In this document: positions 11,542 through 24,316 of the stretch, piece by piece
How positions within the stretch are numbered: the first letter of the stretch is position 1
Layout of the letters: every line of letters starts with the position of its first letter
Assembly: GCA_023614405.1 (NCBI GenBank)
Contig: CM042688.1
Coordinates: 71,534,253 to 71,598,252 of the forward strand
Length of the DNA stretch: 64,000 nucleotides
Reading direction: 5' to 3'
DNA from: Avena insularis
Lineage: Eukaryota > Streptophyta > Magnoliopsida > Poales > Poaceae
Position numbers and translations under genes: made by a program
Notes under the pieces: generated by a model
Databases searched by the model: none
Told to the model about the DNA's origin: nothing
What the model saw: only the letters and a program-made list of their open reading frames with translations

Positions 11542-13433
11542 AAGATAACTACTCAAGAACCGGATCTTTAGGACAGCATCACAGAACTGCACGTGACTGG
11601 CGCAATGTTGCTCCAAGTGCCGAGAAAGAGGCAATTGTTGCACTGTATCCGAGGAATCCTCCCCGGCGAGAGTCGAACGATCGCAGGGAAGAGGACAAAG
11701 AGAAACATCGGGAGGAGGACCGTCAAAGAATGCCACCTCCTAGACATACAAGCCGTCCGACTGAGCCCCACCATGGTGGGAGTGACGGACGAAGGAACGA
11801 CGGACACCGTGCCGAGAAAAGCCGACAGGGGGCTCGTCGCAATGAAGATCCTCCCCGGAACCACAATAATGACGCTCTGGATGGAGGTTGGCGTTCAGCC
11901 GGAAACAATCCAGCTGCTCCACCCTCTCCACCAAGCATCCATCACAACGGCTCCCAAGGAGGCCAAGGAGGGCGTCGTGGAGGAGGTGGTGGTGGTGGCA
12001 GAAGCCGAAGTACGGCTCCAAGGCACCATAGCCATAGCCGTCAATCAAGACGATCTCTATCCCCAAGTGACATGAGGCACATGATTAATTCCAGCATAGA
12101 GGTGTGGCGCTATGAAAACGATGATATATACATAGGCCCAAAATGCTTCACACCACGTATAAGAGCAACAAAATTTGTGGAAGGATTCGCTATTTCAAGA
12201 CACATCCAACCCTACGATGGTGTAGTTCGGCCAGATACTTGGCTCCAGGACTTTTTCCAAGCTTGCTGCATCGCTAAAGGCGGAAATGGCCTGGTCGCAA
12301 CCCGATATCTCCCACTCATGTTGCGGAAGACGGCATGATCATGGCTCAATGAACTTCCGGAGAACACCATCCACAACTGGTATGACATGCAAAGCACGTT
12401 CTTTAGGAATTTCGAAGGCACATATCAGAGGCCCTGTACGGTAGGAGACCTACAGCGTTGCACCCAGAAAGCCGGAAAAACTTGCCGAGATTATCTCGGA
12501 TGATGGATCGACACCAAGACATCATGTGAAGGAGTAAATGACCAAACTGCGATTGAAGCTTTCATTGCGGGACTCCCAATTGGTTTACTACGTCATCGCT
12601 TGAAGTGTGACAAGGTCACTGATTTGGGAGAGATGATAGAAACAGCGAGCAAGTATGCAGATGCTGATGACGACGCAGAGGGATTATTGAACGCCCTAGA
12701 TGTGCCACAGTCGGCAAAACAACCAAAGCAGCAAGATGAAAAGTGCAAGAACACCTCGGAAGAAAAGCCCAATGTGGAAACGGTAGTGGTTACTGCTACT
12801 TTTGGGTCTAGAGGACGAGGAGGACACGACGGAGGCCGTGGATGCAGTTGTGGGACATCAAGAGTCCAGGGTAGAGGACACCAGCAGCCTGGGAAAACCT
12901 ACTCTTGGGCAGCCATTGCCAATAACCCGTGCGTGTATCACTTAGATGCCAATGGGGGCTCGTCTCATACAAACGCCGAGTGTCGTTTTAATGGCGACAT
13001 CAAGAAAGAGGATACCGCTGGCTACAGGGCTAAGCGGAAGAAGGGAAAGAAGAATACCGAAAAATATAAAGAGACTAAGGAAGATTCCGACATGGAGGAA
13101 GCCGATGCTTCAAATCCCAAGCCGGAGAGAAAGAAAAACTTCCCGACAAAGAAAGACACTTACGTCACCTTCCTCGAATCTCAACCAGCTAAGGTCAAGA
13201 AGGCAGTTCTTCATGAGCTCAACGCGACAGTTCTGGCTGTCCCTCAATACTTGGACTGGTCGGAAGTTGCCATCACCTTTGACCGTGCTGATCATCCGCC
13301 TAAGTTGCATAGGCGAGGAAAATACGCCTTAGTCGTCAACCCACTTATTGACAGCTATGGTTTCTCCAAGACCCTCATGGATAGTGGTAGCAACATCAAT
13401 ATTCTGTATGTCGAAACGCTACACCGGATGTGA
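11542..13433 (+). pseudogene. G1 gag core, nucleic-acid-binding region and start of protease
   Basis: One frame runs through the whole stretch, broken only by TGA at 12336-12338 and 12501-12503 and ended by TGA at 13431-13433. It opens with a basic Arg/Gly/His-rich region (RRGGGGGGGRSRS), then the gag capsid block (FVEGFAISRHIQPYDGVVRP, TWLQDFFQA, ATRYLPLML) and a GRG-rich segment near 12810-12900. A CXXC/HTNAEC-like metal-binding remnant lies near 12930-12985. The retropepsin motif LMDSGSNINILY is at about 13375-13410. The product would have formed capsid and its maturation protease. An ATG at 11529 belongs to the LTR of element A and is not a real start. Confidence 0.85.
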
Positions 13434-13952
13434 ATCTCGGAGACCCAGCTGAATCACAGCTTTGTGATCTTTCACAGAGTTGTCCCAGGAAGACAAGCAA
13501 ATTCCCTGGGAGAGATCACTTTGGATGTTACCTTTGGAACTCCAAAGAACTATCAGACGCAAGCACTTTCCTTCGAAATGGTCCCGTTTAAGAGCACGTA
13601 CCATCCTATATTTGGACGTCCGGCTTACTGGGCTTTTATGGCTCGTCCGTGTTACATTTACAATATGATGAAAATTCTAGGTACCAATGGCGTGATCACC
13701 ATCAGGGGAGACCCGAAGAAAGCGCGAGAGTGCGAGGACGGAAATGCCATCTTTGCTGAAGCCGTACTGCACGCCCAGGAGTACCAGGAGATCAAGAAGA
13801 CCATAAATCCGTCCGAGATGCCCACGACAAAGAAGGAGGTCACAAAGCCGAATCCGGAGTTCAAGGCATCAGAAGAGATGAAGAAGACGCCGTTGAAGGA
13901 TGATGACCCCTCCAAGGTGACCCAGAAAGGCGTAGGCCTAGATGGCGCATAG
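13434..13952 (+). pseudogene. G1 protease C-terminal half and linker to RT
   Basis: It continues in the same frame after the stop at 13431. FGTPKNYQTQALSFEMV and PIFGRPAYWAFMA (the second retropepsin motif region) are visible, followed by a lysine/glutamate-rich linker (KKEVTKPNPEFKASEEMKK). It ends in TAG at 13950-13952, after which the frame reopens into the RT. Tat elements have the same order. Confidence 0.8.
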
Positions 13953-14015
13953 GAAAGCGCGCTCGTCAAGTTCCTCCAAGCAAATCAAGATATCTTTGCA
14001 TGGCAGCCATCTGAC

Positions 14016-15283
14016 ATGACCGAAGTACCTAGGGAACTTGCCGAGCACTCTCTAAATGTACATCTGAACGCTAAACCCGTCAAACAGTCCCTACGATGTT
14101 TTGGCAACCTAAAGCGTAAGGCAATAGCTAAGGAACTAGCCCGGCTCGAGTTAGCCGGATTCATAGAAGAGGTCATCCATACTGATTGGTCGGCCAAACC
14201 TGTAATGGTCCCTAAAAAGGACACCACTGATTTAAGGATGTGTGTTGATTATACTCCCTTGGACAAGGCTTGTCCCAAAGATCCATTTGCTTTGCCTAGA
14301 ATTGATCAAGTTACCGATTCTACGGCAGGCTCGGAACTCCTTTTTTTTCTTGACGCATATTCCGGTTATCACCAAATTCGGATGAAGGAATCGGATAAAA
14401 TCAAAACTTCATTCATAACCCCCTTCGAAACCTTCTGTTTCGTTACGATGCCCTTTGGGATCAAGAACGCAGGAGCTACGTACCAGCGCACTATGAAGCG
14501 TTGCCTCCACGACCAAATCGGATGCAACATACATGCGTATGTGGACGACATTGCGGTGATGTCCAAAAAGAAGGAAACACTAATTCCGACTTGGAGGAAA
14601 CGTTCACCAATCTACAAAAATGCAACATAATGCTTAATCCGAAGAAATTTTTCTTTGGAATCCCAGCCGGAAAATTATTAGGTTTCATCGTGTCTCAAAG
14701 AGGCATAGAGGTGAACCGAGACAACATCAAGGCTATACTCAATATTTCCAGGCCAACTCGCCTGAAGGACGTTCAAAGACTAATTGGTTGCATTGCCGCA
14801 GTCAGTCGGTTTGTAAGCCGGCTCGGAGAAAGAGCCACACCACTTTACAAGCTCCTGAAAAAGGCCAAAAAATTTGTTTGGACTAATGAAGCTGAAGCTG
14901 CACTACAAGACTTGAAAGAACTACTCTTGTTTGCTCCTATCCTTGCAGCACCAGAACCAAGGGAACCAATGTTGCTCTATCTCGCTACGACAAACAGGGT
15001 CGTCAGTGTCGTCATGGTAGTGGAGTGACCAGAGGAAAATCAGGAACACCTGGTGCAGCGTCCGACTTACTACCTCAGCGAAGTCCTAACTGAATCGAAG
15101 CAGCGGTATCCGCACTACAAAAGCTGTCTCATGGTGTGTTTTTCGCATCCCGTAAGTTACGGCATTATTTTCAGGAACACCCAATTACCGTTGTGAGCAT
15201 AGCTCCCATGAGAGATATAATCAATAACAGCGAGGCTACAGGACGCGTCGCAAAATGGGGCATAGAGCTTTCAGCTTTCGACA
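14016..15283 (+). pseudogene. G1 reverse transcriptase, frameshifted
   Basis: The RT fingers and palm are clear: [52 protein letters not shown], and the catalytic YVDDIAVMS at about 14537-14563. A frameshift near 14580-14590 moves the thumb (NLQKCNIMLNPKKF, LIGCIAAVSRFVSRLGER, LYKLLKKAKKFVWTNEAE) to another frame. That frame stops with TGA at 15026-15028, and two further shifts occur between 15100 and 15290. The connection block ASRKLRHYFQEHPI is at 15142. The YVDD catalytic pair is intact but the enzyme cannot be made in one piece. Confidence 0.9.
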
Positions 15284-15952
15284 TTGAGTATAAACCTCGG
15301 ACAGCAATCAAATCCCAAATCCTTGCTGACTGTTGCTGATTGGACAGAGATAAAGGAGAATATGACCCACCCAGAGTCGGAATATTGGACCCTATATTTT
15401 GACGGGTCTAAGGCTCGAGGGGGCTCGGGGGCTGGCATGGTACTCAAATCACCCCAAGGAGATAAACTTCTATATGTGCTGCAGATCCACTTCACAGTGA
15501 CAAATAACATTGCCGAGTATGAAGCACTGCTACATGGAATCCGGATTGCAAAGGATATCGGCATCCGACGTTTTATTTGTTATGGAGATTCGGATCTTGT
15601 TGCTCAACAAGTGTCCGATATCTGTAATGCAAATAAGCACATGGCAGCGTATAAAACTATCATGGATGAATTATCTAGAACGTTCGAGGGATTCGAGGTT
15701 CAACACATCCCTCGAGCAGAAAATGAGGAAGCAGATGCATTATCTCGAATAGGCTCTACACGAAAACAGGTTCCGGATGGCGCTTTTTTAGAGCACCTCA
15801 AAGTTCCCTCTATAAAAGGAGTGGACGAGGAATATCCAACTAAATCTGACTCACCTTTAGTAGCAGTTCTGGCTGTAATTCCCAGCTGGACTCAACCCTA
15901 CCTTGATTATTTGGTAGATGGAAAATTACCCGAAGACAAAGTTCTGAGCTGA
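15284..15952 (+). pseudogene. G1 ribonuclease H
   Basis: The motifs WTLYFDGSKARGGSGAGMVL, NNIAEYEALLHGI and YGDSDLVAQQV supply the D-E-D catalytic residues, and HIPRAENEEADALSR supplies the last Asp. This is the second, cellular-like RNase H typical of Tat elements. The frame ends in TGA at 15950-15952, where a Trp (TGG) is usual, and the same frame resumes after it. Confidence 0.88.
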
Positions 15953-17170
15953 CAGATCGTCCGACGAGCAAAAGTCTATACTATAATTAGCGGTGAGCTC
16001 TATAAGCGGAGTGCGTCTGGGGTCTTTCAGCGCTATGTATCTCCGTAAGGAGTGGATATCTTACCAGAAATCCACGAGGGCGAGTGTGGTCACCATGCTG
16101 CGGCCAAATCCTTAGTGGCAAAAGCTTTTCGACACGTTTTTTTCTGGCTTACAGCCAAGGCAGATGCTGAACGGCTGGTCAAGACGTGCAAAAGTTGCCA
16201 AAAATACGCCAAACAAGCTCATGTTCTGGTTGATCAGCTGCGAACACTACCTATAACATGGTCTTTTGCGGTCTGGGGGCTTGACATGGTAGGACCGTTT
16301 AAACGGGCTCCAAGTGGATTTACTCACCTCTTAGTGATGGTGGATAAATTCACCAAGTGGATTGAGGCTAAACCCGTCACTAGTTGTGATGGAGCAACAT
16401 CCAGAAGATTTGTCGAGGATGTTATAATCAGATATGGTTATCCGCATAGCATTATCACGGACAACGGGAGTAACTTCTCTATGGGAGAGCTTGCCGAATT
16501 CTGCAATGAACAAAATATCCGGCTTGACATTGCGTCAGTCGCACATCCACATGCTAATGGACAAGTTGAAAGGGCAAATGGTTTAATCCTACAAGGCCTA
16601 AAGCCAAGACTCGAAGCACCACTGAGACATGATGCGGGGGCTTGGGCAGAGGAATTACCCTCTGTAATATGGATCTTGCGAACAACTCCGAATAGGTCAA
16701 CAGGATACACACATTTTTTCTTGGTCTATGGTGCTGAAGCAGTTCTTCCTAGTGATTTGATTCACAATTCTCCTAGAGTTGCCGCGTATATCAAAGAGGA
16801 TGCCAAGATTTATCGACAAAATGATCTCGACTTAGTCGAAGAAGTTCGCGTTGTTGCTGAAATGAGATCAATAGCCTATCAACGGAAGTTACGCAAGTAT
16901 CATAGCCAGAGAGTCAGAAATCGGTCTTTCAATAGGGGCGATTTGGTTATCCGGCTTGTGCAGCAAAGAAAGCACAAACTTTCCCCAGTATGGGAAGGGC
17001 ATTTTTTGGTTAGTTGAGTATTGCACAATGGTTCATACTACCTAACTGATATGCGGCCAGTCAAAGAAAGACCTGCTACTAAGAAGAGAAAGAGAGCTAG
17101 AGGCAGTACAAACCCGGAAGAATTAGACAGACCATGGAATATTGCTCATCTACGTCCCTTTTATTCTTAG
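15953..17170 (+). pseudogene. G1 integrase and pol C-terminus
   Basis: After a stop at 16046-16048 the frame is open to 17017. It has an HHCC zinc site (HEGECGHH ... CKSCQ), the DDE core (GLDMVGPF, SIITDNGSNFS, NGQVERANG) and a C-terminal domain ending in KLSPVWEGHFLV. A TGA at 17015-17017 interrupts it. The tail (YYLTDMRPVK, then LRPFYS) reaches the natural stop at 17168-17170. All three DDE residues are present. The role would be insertion of the cDNA into the host genome. Confidence 0.9.
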
Positions 17171-17699
17171 TTTATCCTTCTTTGTAATCATATATGTGTA
17201 CATGTTCAAAAAGAAATAAAGTATTGGTTACCTCAAAAAAAATTATGAGAAGTTTTCTACCATCTTATTTCCGAATGATCATGTCAAAGTCGAAAATCCC
17301 AGAATACTTGAAAGTACTTTATGCTCATGTTTGTTCTGGTTTAGATTTTCGATTCTAAACTTGCTACCTTCGGGTAAAAATTTAAATTTTATAGTCTGTG
17401 CTTTGGTTATTTGTCTGATTGTCGAATGCGGCCATTTTCCAAGTAGTGAATTGTTGGTACTGGAAGCCGGCTTTGTTTCCGAGTTTAAACTGGTTTAGCA
17501 ATTAAGCTCTGTTACTCGGCAAAGTTTCCATGCTAAAGGTTGGCCGGCTCATGAAAGGGACGAGGCGGAAAGCCAGATAAACGATAAGTGCAGACAAAAA
17601 ACACAAGTGCTTATGCAAACATTTCAGGCACATAACATTAAAGCCAAAAGTGCTGAATAGATAAAATAAAACTTAGCACTAGCAAAAGTATCATACTAC
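17171..17699. other. G1 spacer between pol and the antisense gene
   Basis: This is AT-rich sequence without recognisable coding signal on either strand. It separates the ends of two convergently oriented genes of the same element. Confidence 0.6.
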
Positions 17700-19871
17700 T
17701 TATTTACATACCCAAATTGTTTTTAGAATAACACATTGTTCTTTCTGATACTCTATGATGCAGGGGGGAGAGGTAGGAGCTGCCGGCTCGCTGGATACAT
17801 CAGCCTCGCTTTGATAACGTTCCGAGATGTTCAAATCTGATGCAGTTTGATCATCGTCGGAAACTTCTGCTATTTCTTCGGTAGCTGGAGGTGGCGTGTC
17901 CATGCGGGTGAAGAAAGAAGTGTCGTAGCTGGTTAAGTCAGCTACGTGACACCCATATCCGGCACAGGAGTCCATGATAGCCTTGATGTCTTGCTCCTGT
18001 CCATCTTCATCCACTTTGCAGTACCCTCTGGTTACTTGCCAGATTTCCATGATGGCCCATAACCATGGTGAGAGCATTCTGCGTTGTGGTTCGCGCGTAA
18101 GACATGTTCCAGTCCTAGACAAGCTGCGGCATCTCCTTGGCCTTGTCTCGCACCTCAAATCCGGACATGCTATGCATGTCCGGAACCTTGAGAACTTCAC
18201 CAATATCCTCGATGGATTGGTGGAAGTCGTGCAGAAAATCACCGACTTCTGTAAGTCAGCTGGTGCGAGACTCGGCAGAGGCTGAGTCCAGTAAGTTCAA
18301 AGGACCTGTGCGTATAATGCAAAGGGGTTAATCAAATAAATCTGGATTCCAAAGAGTCGGAAGATGCGGACAAGTCAAAAAGAAGGAAACATACCAAAAA
18401 TGACATCGTCGACTTTGGTCTTTTCCTCTCAAAGACTCTGGAGTTCAGCCCTGAGTGCCTCGGCAATATCCCTCTCTCTGAACAAGTCGTTGATGAGATC
18501 CAAGATTTCCTTATCCCGGAGCACAATCTTATGATCACGCTCCTCGGTGGCCATGGAGGAGGATTCGAGAATTTGAGCAATGCTCTTCTCATGATCCGTC
18601 TTAAGCTTTCCATCTCTTGGCGGAGATCCTTGTTTTCCACCACCAGGGTTTTAAGATTCTCGGCCTCTTCAATCATAGCACAGGACTGCTTCACCAGTGT
18701 TGTAGTCAAAAGAACAACAGTTGAACACAAATTCGACTATGAAATCAAAGTCAAGGTTTGAGTATTGAAATGATTACCTTCAGCCTCATCCCTGGATACT
18801 TTCAATTGAGCATTTGCAAGTCGGAGAGCTTTGATCTCTCTTCGCTTGTTACAAATATTCTTCAATAATTCCTGGTTATATGAATTAACTTTCTATAAGT
18901 CAGAATACCCAGAGTCAGAAGTCTACTAAAGACTCGGGCTAATAATGTAACTAATATCAGCACGAGCCTTGGGGGCTACACTAGTTCATTCTTTGGCATC
19001 CTAAGAAAGCATAAACCCGTATTGTCTATCCAACTTCATGCTTGGGGGCTAGAGGATATGATATGAAATACAGTAAAACGTGAGTTGGAATTCCGACTTA
19101 CATGTTGTTCATGTGTGAGCTTGCTCAAGCACATGTTCACTTCAGTGGTAACCTTCTCGGCGAGGGTGAGTGGAATAATTGGTGGTGGTGGAAGCACACC
19201 AGCTCTTAATCCCTCATCGCGAAGGCGGACTTGTTCAAGAAGTTCGGAGTACTTGATGTGCTTCGCTTCTTGTGCTTCTTCTTTGGTAGTAATGGTCCGA
19301 CTTTCTAAACATTGCCGGGACAGCCGCTGGATTTCCTCCGCAGATTTCCGAGAAAGGCCAAGTTTGGAAAGTCCCAGATTTCTTAGGAGATTGTCGGTGA
19401 AGATTTTCACCGAGGGATCATTACCCGAAGAGGGTTCACCCTTATCAAGACCCGAGTCACCCATGGTGACGTTAGTTTGTGATTCAAGGATCGCTGGCTC
19501 TACTGAAGGAGCCAGATCTTCTACAACGGTCGAAGATGGAGTAATCTCCGATGCTGCAGAAGGCTGAGAGGCAGGAGTCGGAGGAGCCACGCAGGAGAAG
19601 CCAAATTTAGCTTTGACTGACGTAGGGGCTTGGAAGTAACTACCTTCCCCTTGCCCTTGATGAGCTGTTTAGCTCTTAGAAGGTAATATAACAAAGAACA
19701 TTACATCTCGGAAAGAATTACAAACAAAATACAGAGACCTTGTGAGGAAAGAATACCTCTTCACAACAGGCACCTCCTTCGTGCCAATGGCCACTGTCGG
19801 ACCTTTGCGCTTCCGAGGAACAATGTCCGGTAGCGGAACCAATTCTCCCTCCTCCTGAGAAAACCCAGGAG
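17700..19871 (-). pseudogene. G1 antisense gene, 3' exons
   Basis: This is the downstream part of the minus-strand gene whose first exon is at 37898-38954. Frames with protein-like composition appear at 19871-19670 (VPLPDIVPRKRKGP), 19590-19036 (Pro/Ser-rich then helical: EEIQRLSRQCLESRTITTKE, LAEKVTTEVNMCLSKL), 18730-18332 (coiled coil, IEEAENLKTLVVENKDL) and 18242-17700 (acidic tail). Several frame ends coincide with GT or AG splice-like signals, so introns are likely. The C-terminal coiled coil is usual in the Tat antisense ORF family. Exon borders are not certain. Confidence 0.6.
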
Positions 19872-19876
19872 GATAT

Positions 19877-22010
19877 TGAAGGAGATATGCCCTAGAGGCA
19901 AATAAGAAATAGGTTTTTATTGTCATATCTCAATTAGTTTATAATAGTTTCATATTGTGCTATAACTATCCCAAGTAGAAACATTGGTACAGGTGTGGTA
20001 TGAAACAACAAAGTCCCTAGTAGCCTCTATTCATACTAGCTCGTTGGTCACGAAGATGATCTGGGTTTCAAGATCATGGGCATTTATGCCGACTGACAAC
20101 GAGATCATATCATTGGAGAATTATGTGGTTGGACATTCCTCGAAGGATTGCAACGCGATCAAGTCATATAGTTCATTGTTGCAACAGCTATACCTAGACT
20201 CCTTCTCCTTAGACTGTGAGCTCATATTACTCATTGTTTCCCTAGGCTGCTTAGACTGCATCAACCGTCATCTGGTAATACGGTGGCCATAAAGGTGTAC
20301 GTTGGGTATTCCGAAGGAACAGTAGATGACATGTGACTACAAGACCGGGATTTGTTCACCCACATGACGGGTAAAGATACATATGGCCGGCTTGGTGAGG
20401 TTACATCTATAAATGTTGCAACATGTGACTAGGTCACGGGGATGTAATATCACGGTAACAAGAAAACAGAACTTGTTGTGAACAAGATTGAACAAAGGTA
20501 TGGGATACCGGTGATCGGATCTCAGACAAGTTGTATCGAGAAACAAAAGGAAGAGGATGCTACATTTAGACGGTTCAAACGACATTGTCATCAGGAATGC
20601 ATAGGGGTCACATGGACATCCCTGGTCCCTTTGTTGATCATTGGTACATATCATGTCTAGAGCATTCCCGAGCCGTGAGAGGATACACTTAAGGGTACGA
20701 TGATAGCGATCATTCGTAAGACGGAATCACAGTAGAGAAAGAGAGAAAGCCGGAATCATTCCGCGGAGAGATCCGAAGTTGTTCGGAGAAAGAATAAAGG
20801 AAAAGACCGGAAAAGTGTTTTCGGATAAATGGGAATTTAAATATATATTTATTATATGTTAATTGTGAATTAATATATTCTAAATAATATTTAATTTAAG
20901 ATTTATAAAGGCAACTTTTATATTAGGCCAAATCCCGGAGGGAAAAGGCCTAGGATAAAAGCTGCAGAAAAATAAAGGGAAAAAGAAAAAGGTAACAACC
21001 ACGTGGGTGGCGGATAATATCCACAGACAAGGTGTGCACCACCGTCATAGCCGCTGTGCCAGCTCAACCTGGCCCAAGAGGAGGATCTCATGAGGGAGCC
21101 AGCCAAGGCTGCGCCATTGGCGGGCATCAAGTGGACACCACCCGGCAGGCAGTGGTCCAAGCGAAAGTGTCACGTCACCGCCCACTCGGCAAGCTGCCAG
21201 TGGCACAAGGCGTGGCGGACGGCTGGTGGGCCGCCGGTTTCCGGCCCACCCGGGGCGGGGCGCGGGCGCAGCCGGCGCGAGCTGGGCCGCCGGTGTGGAG
21301 CCGGCCCACCCGGCTGGCTGCTGCTGCTCCTCCTCTTTTTCTTTTTATTTAGCTATTTTCTGTTTGCTATTTGGGCTAAGTACTTTTGGCCCATTCGGCT
21401 GAACAAAAATCTACTACCTTTTTCTTTTAGTATTAGTCCCACATGGCTTAGCCTTTGAGAAAGGCACACCCCCTCCGCCTATATAAAGGGATGCCCATGA
21501 GTGGGATTGAACACACCAATATTTGGAGAAGTCTTTTGGTTGACTTCCTCCTTCCCTCTCTCTCTAGCCTTTGTGACTATGGCCCCAAGTTTGGGATGTG
21601 CGATCGAGGCACACCTGCAGCACGCCGTTGCGCTGCAGGGATTCCTAGCCGGATATCAACTTCCGCACTCCCGGCAGGATCGGGGAGCCGGAGGTCTCAT
21701 CATGCACCGGATGTGTACGAAGACACGAGGCGCAACACTTGGAGCGCTTATATGTCGTGAGCCGGAGCTGTTGCACGATGAAGATGAAGAAGGAGCAAGG
21801 GGTGACATGCGAGGAGCTTCGCGACCTTGAGGTCGGCTTCGAGTACGACTACTTCAACCACGTTCCCCGCGGAACGTTAACCGCGTATGGTCTACAAGGG
21901 TATGTACTCTCTACGCTCTGGCCGTTACCGTATTACTACATAGATAGATCCTAGGCAGTTCTGGGGTTACATCGTAGGAAATTTTTTGTTTTCCGCACCG
22001 ATCCCCAACA
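19877..22010 (+). repeat. 5' LTR of copia element E
   Basis: It is 2134 bp, TG...CA. A TATA box (CTATATAAAGGG) lies at about 21479-21490. A GC-rich block at about 21020-21320 precedes it and differs strongly from the other LTR. The end has the AGGAAATTTTTTGTTT motif common to this copia group. Open frames downstream of the TATA box occur in both LTRs but are not credible genes. Confidence 0.92.
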
Positions 22011-22011
22011 G

Positions 22012-22023
22012 TGGTATCAGAGC
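22012..22023 (+). other. Primer binding site of element E
   Basis: TGGTATCAGAGC lies one base after the 5' LTR and complements the 3' end of initiator tRNA-Met, the usual primer of cereal copia elements. Confidence 0.92.
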
Positions 22024-24316
22024 CGATCTATGCGTAGGAGTGTTGTACGGCCAGTACGCACATGTATTGTGTAGGCATTGATCCCTTAGTTGTTACCCTC
22101 TAACGTGTACTTGTTTATATCACGGTATTGTTTGATGAAGCGGCCCGGACCGACCTTACGCGTATTTGTACGCGAGACTGGTTCCACGCTCAACATACGG
22201 CTTGTACCGTATAAGTGGCTAGCGGGTGTATGTCTCTCATTCGATAGTTGATATAGCATTTACAATGGGGGCCCCCGAAAGGGGTGTAATAGAGACAACT
22301 GTCGAATCCATATTGTGGTTGGAAAGTTCGTAGTTTAGAATGGTTCTTTTGTGAAAGGCCTAACAACCATGTAAAACTTGCAATAGATAAAGTAGAGGCG
22401 TCTAACTTTATTTTGCAGGGGGCATGTGATTATGATATGGCATTGGTCGTTACGAAGGTAAAGTAGTTTACTTTTCTATTACTAAGTAGTATAGTAATAG
22501 TCATTGTTCCGATGGACGATCTGGTGGAGGCGTCGTGGACTTGGCGTCAAACCAAGGGCAGGATGGAGATCATGCCGGAGCGCTCGATGGAGATTAAGGC
22601 GCAAAAAAGACCATATCATATCACATTATACATATGATGTTGATACCAGTTTTTACATCTTATTGTGTGCTAGTATTAGATACTCAACGGTAGCAAATAA
22701 GATAATCCCTATTTAATTCCAATGTTCCGTGTTCCCCTTGTGTGTGCACCACCAAGAAAGTTCTTCGGTATGAGGCGATCCAGGGTTACAGGCCTGGGTG
22801 TCAGACATATCTACGTTCACATACAGTGGGTGTAAGCCATGTTGCACAGCGAATACACACAAGTTAGATTTGGCGAGCCTAGTATGTACAGACATGGCCT
22901 CGGAACACAAGAGATCGAAAGATCGAGCATGAGGCACATGGATGATGTGATTGGCATTATTGAATGTCTACCTTTGATATTGCACTGATGGCTGTGACGA
23001 TCGGGGGAGGTGCAGAGGATAGGGATCATGTGATCACTAAAATCGTCTAGGGGATGACCGTTTTAGTGGAGACCAATTATAAATTGATCTCTTATTATAA
23101 ACTTAGTTTGGATGTCTGTTTGCAAATATCTTAGTAGATCTTAGCCTATACCATTGAGGTCCTTTGCAACCATGGGAATATATTGCTTAATTTGGAACTT
23201 AGAAAAAGGGTCCAACTTCATAGATTAATACCCACGCCTGAGGGATATCCTCATAAAAGGTGAGCTTCTCTTCTTAAATACAATAACCATTAGGAGATAA
23301 TTAGATAACTCCGGAATGTTTGGAAAAACACTTAGCAATCTGCATTAGAGTTAAGAACTCTTAGAAGGGCTTGATTGTAAAAGGAGGTCATGGATGAAAA
23401 AGGTATATGTTAGATATACAAAATTATAAATGTAGTTCTTGCAAAACTCATTGCAGTTTGCAAAGTATTTGATACTTGTCCCGTTTTGTGAAAACATGAT
23501 GATCTGCTTGAGAATTGCTGGTATTGAGGCAACGTGACTTGATGACGGCAAGCAAAATAGTTGATGGCCGACATCACCTCTTTCCTCAAAGTTTATAATT
23601 TGGATTAGTGGACTTGAATATAATTTTGTAATCCTTGTTTATGTTTCTTGCTTTTAGCAAGACGATTATTCATATGAACAAGTTACAAACCAGTTTGTAC
23701 TATTCTTATGAACAATACCTTATGGTCACATTACGATTACAAATAAGTTATTCTCATCACTATGTTAATGATAATAGTTTAAACATTTATAAAGGATTAG
23801 AATGCTAAAAGATATCCAAAGTTTAATAATGACACTACAGTTTAAGTCATTTTGGTTATTGCAGGTTCTTTATGAAAGATCGGGGTCCTAGATGCTTAAT
23901 CTAGAGACTTTGCAAAACCATGCCTCTTGGGCAGAATGACTAAAAACTCCGCATTCTGGTAAAACGGTGATATGTGAAGAAATGTTTAAACTTATACATA
24001 ATGATGTATCACATTTTCAACAAGTAGTGGAAATCATTTATTGTGGACTTTAGTGAATAAGTGTATTTACTTAATGAAACATGAAGTTTGAAATGATTTG
24101 AATTGTTCAAATGAGTTCATAACTAAATGGGATATTGAATTAACTGAATTAACAAGTCTCTTCGATTTGATCAACACGACTAAAGTATTCAAGTTAAGTT
24201 TAGCATAAAAGAACTTGTGAAAGATGTTTCACAAATTATGATAATTGGATGAATTCAAACCATGTTGAAAAATCTAAACATCATAATCATTATGTATTAG
24301 ATACATATAGTATGAT
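22024..24316 (+). other. Element E internal region, 5' part, no coding signal
   Basis: About 2.3 kb of AT-rich sequence lies after the PBS. No gag zinc knuckle, GAG-pre-integrase or integrase motif can be read on either strand. It ends at a junction with the truncated gag of B' near 24317-24350. Confidence 0.7.

Noticed and set aside
21455..21954. Similar open frames of 70-110 codons in both LTRs of element E (also 37337-37836)
   Set aside because: They lie in the transcribed leader part of an LTR, overlap each other in different frames and have no domain. Their presence in both LTRs only reflects LTR duplication.
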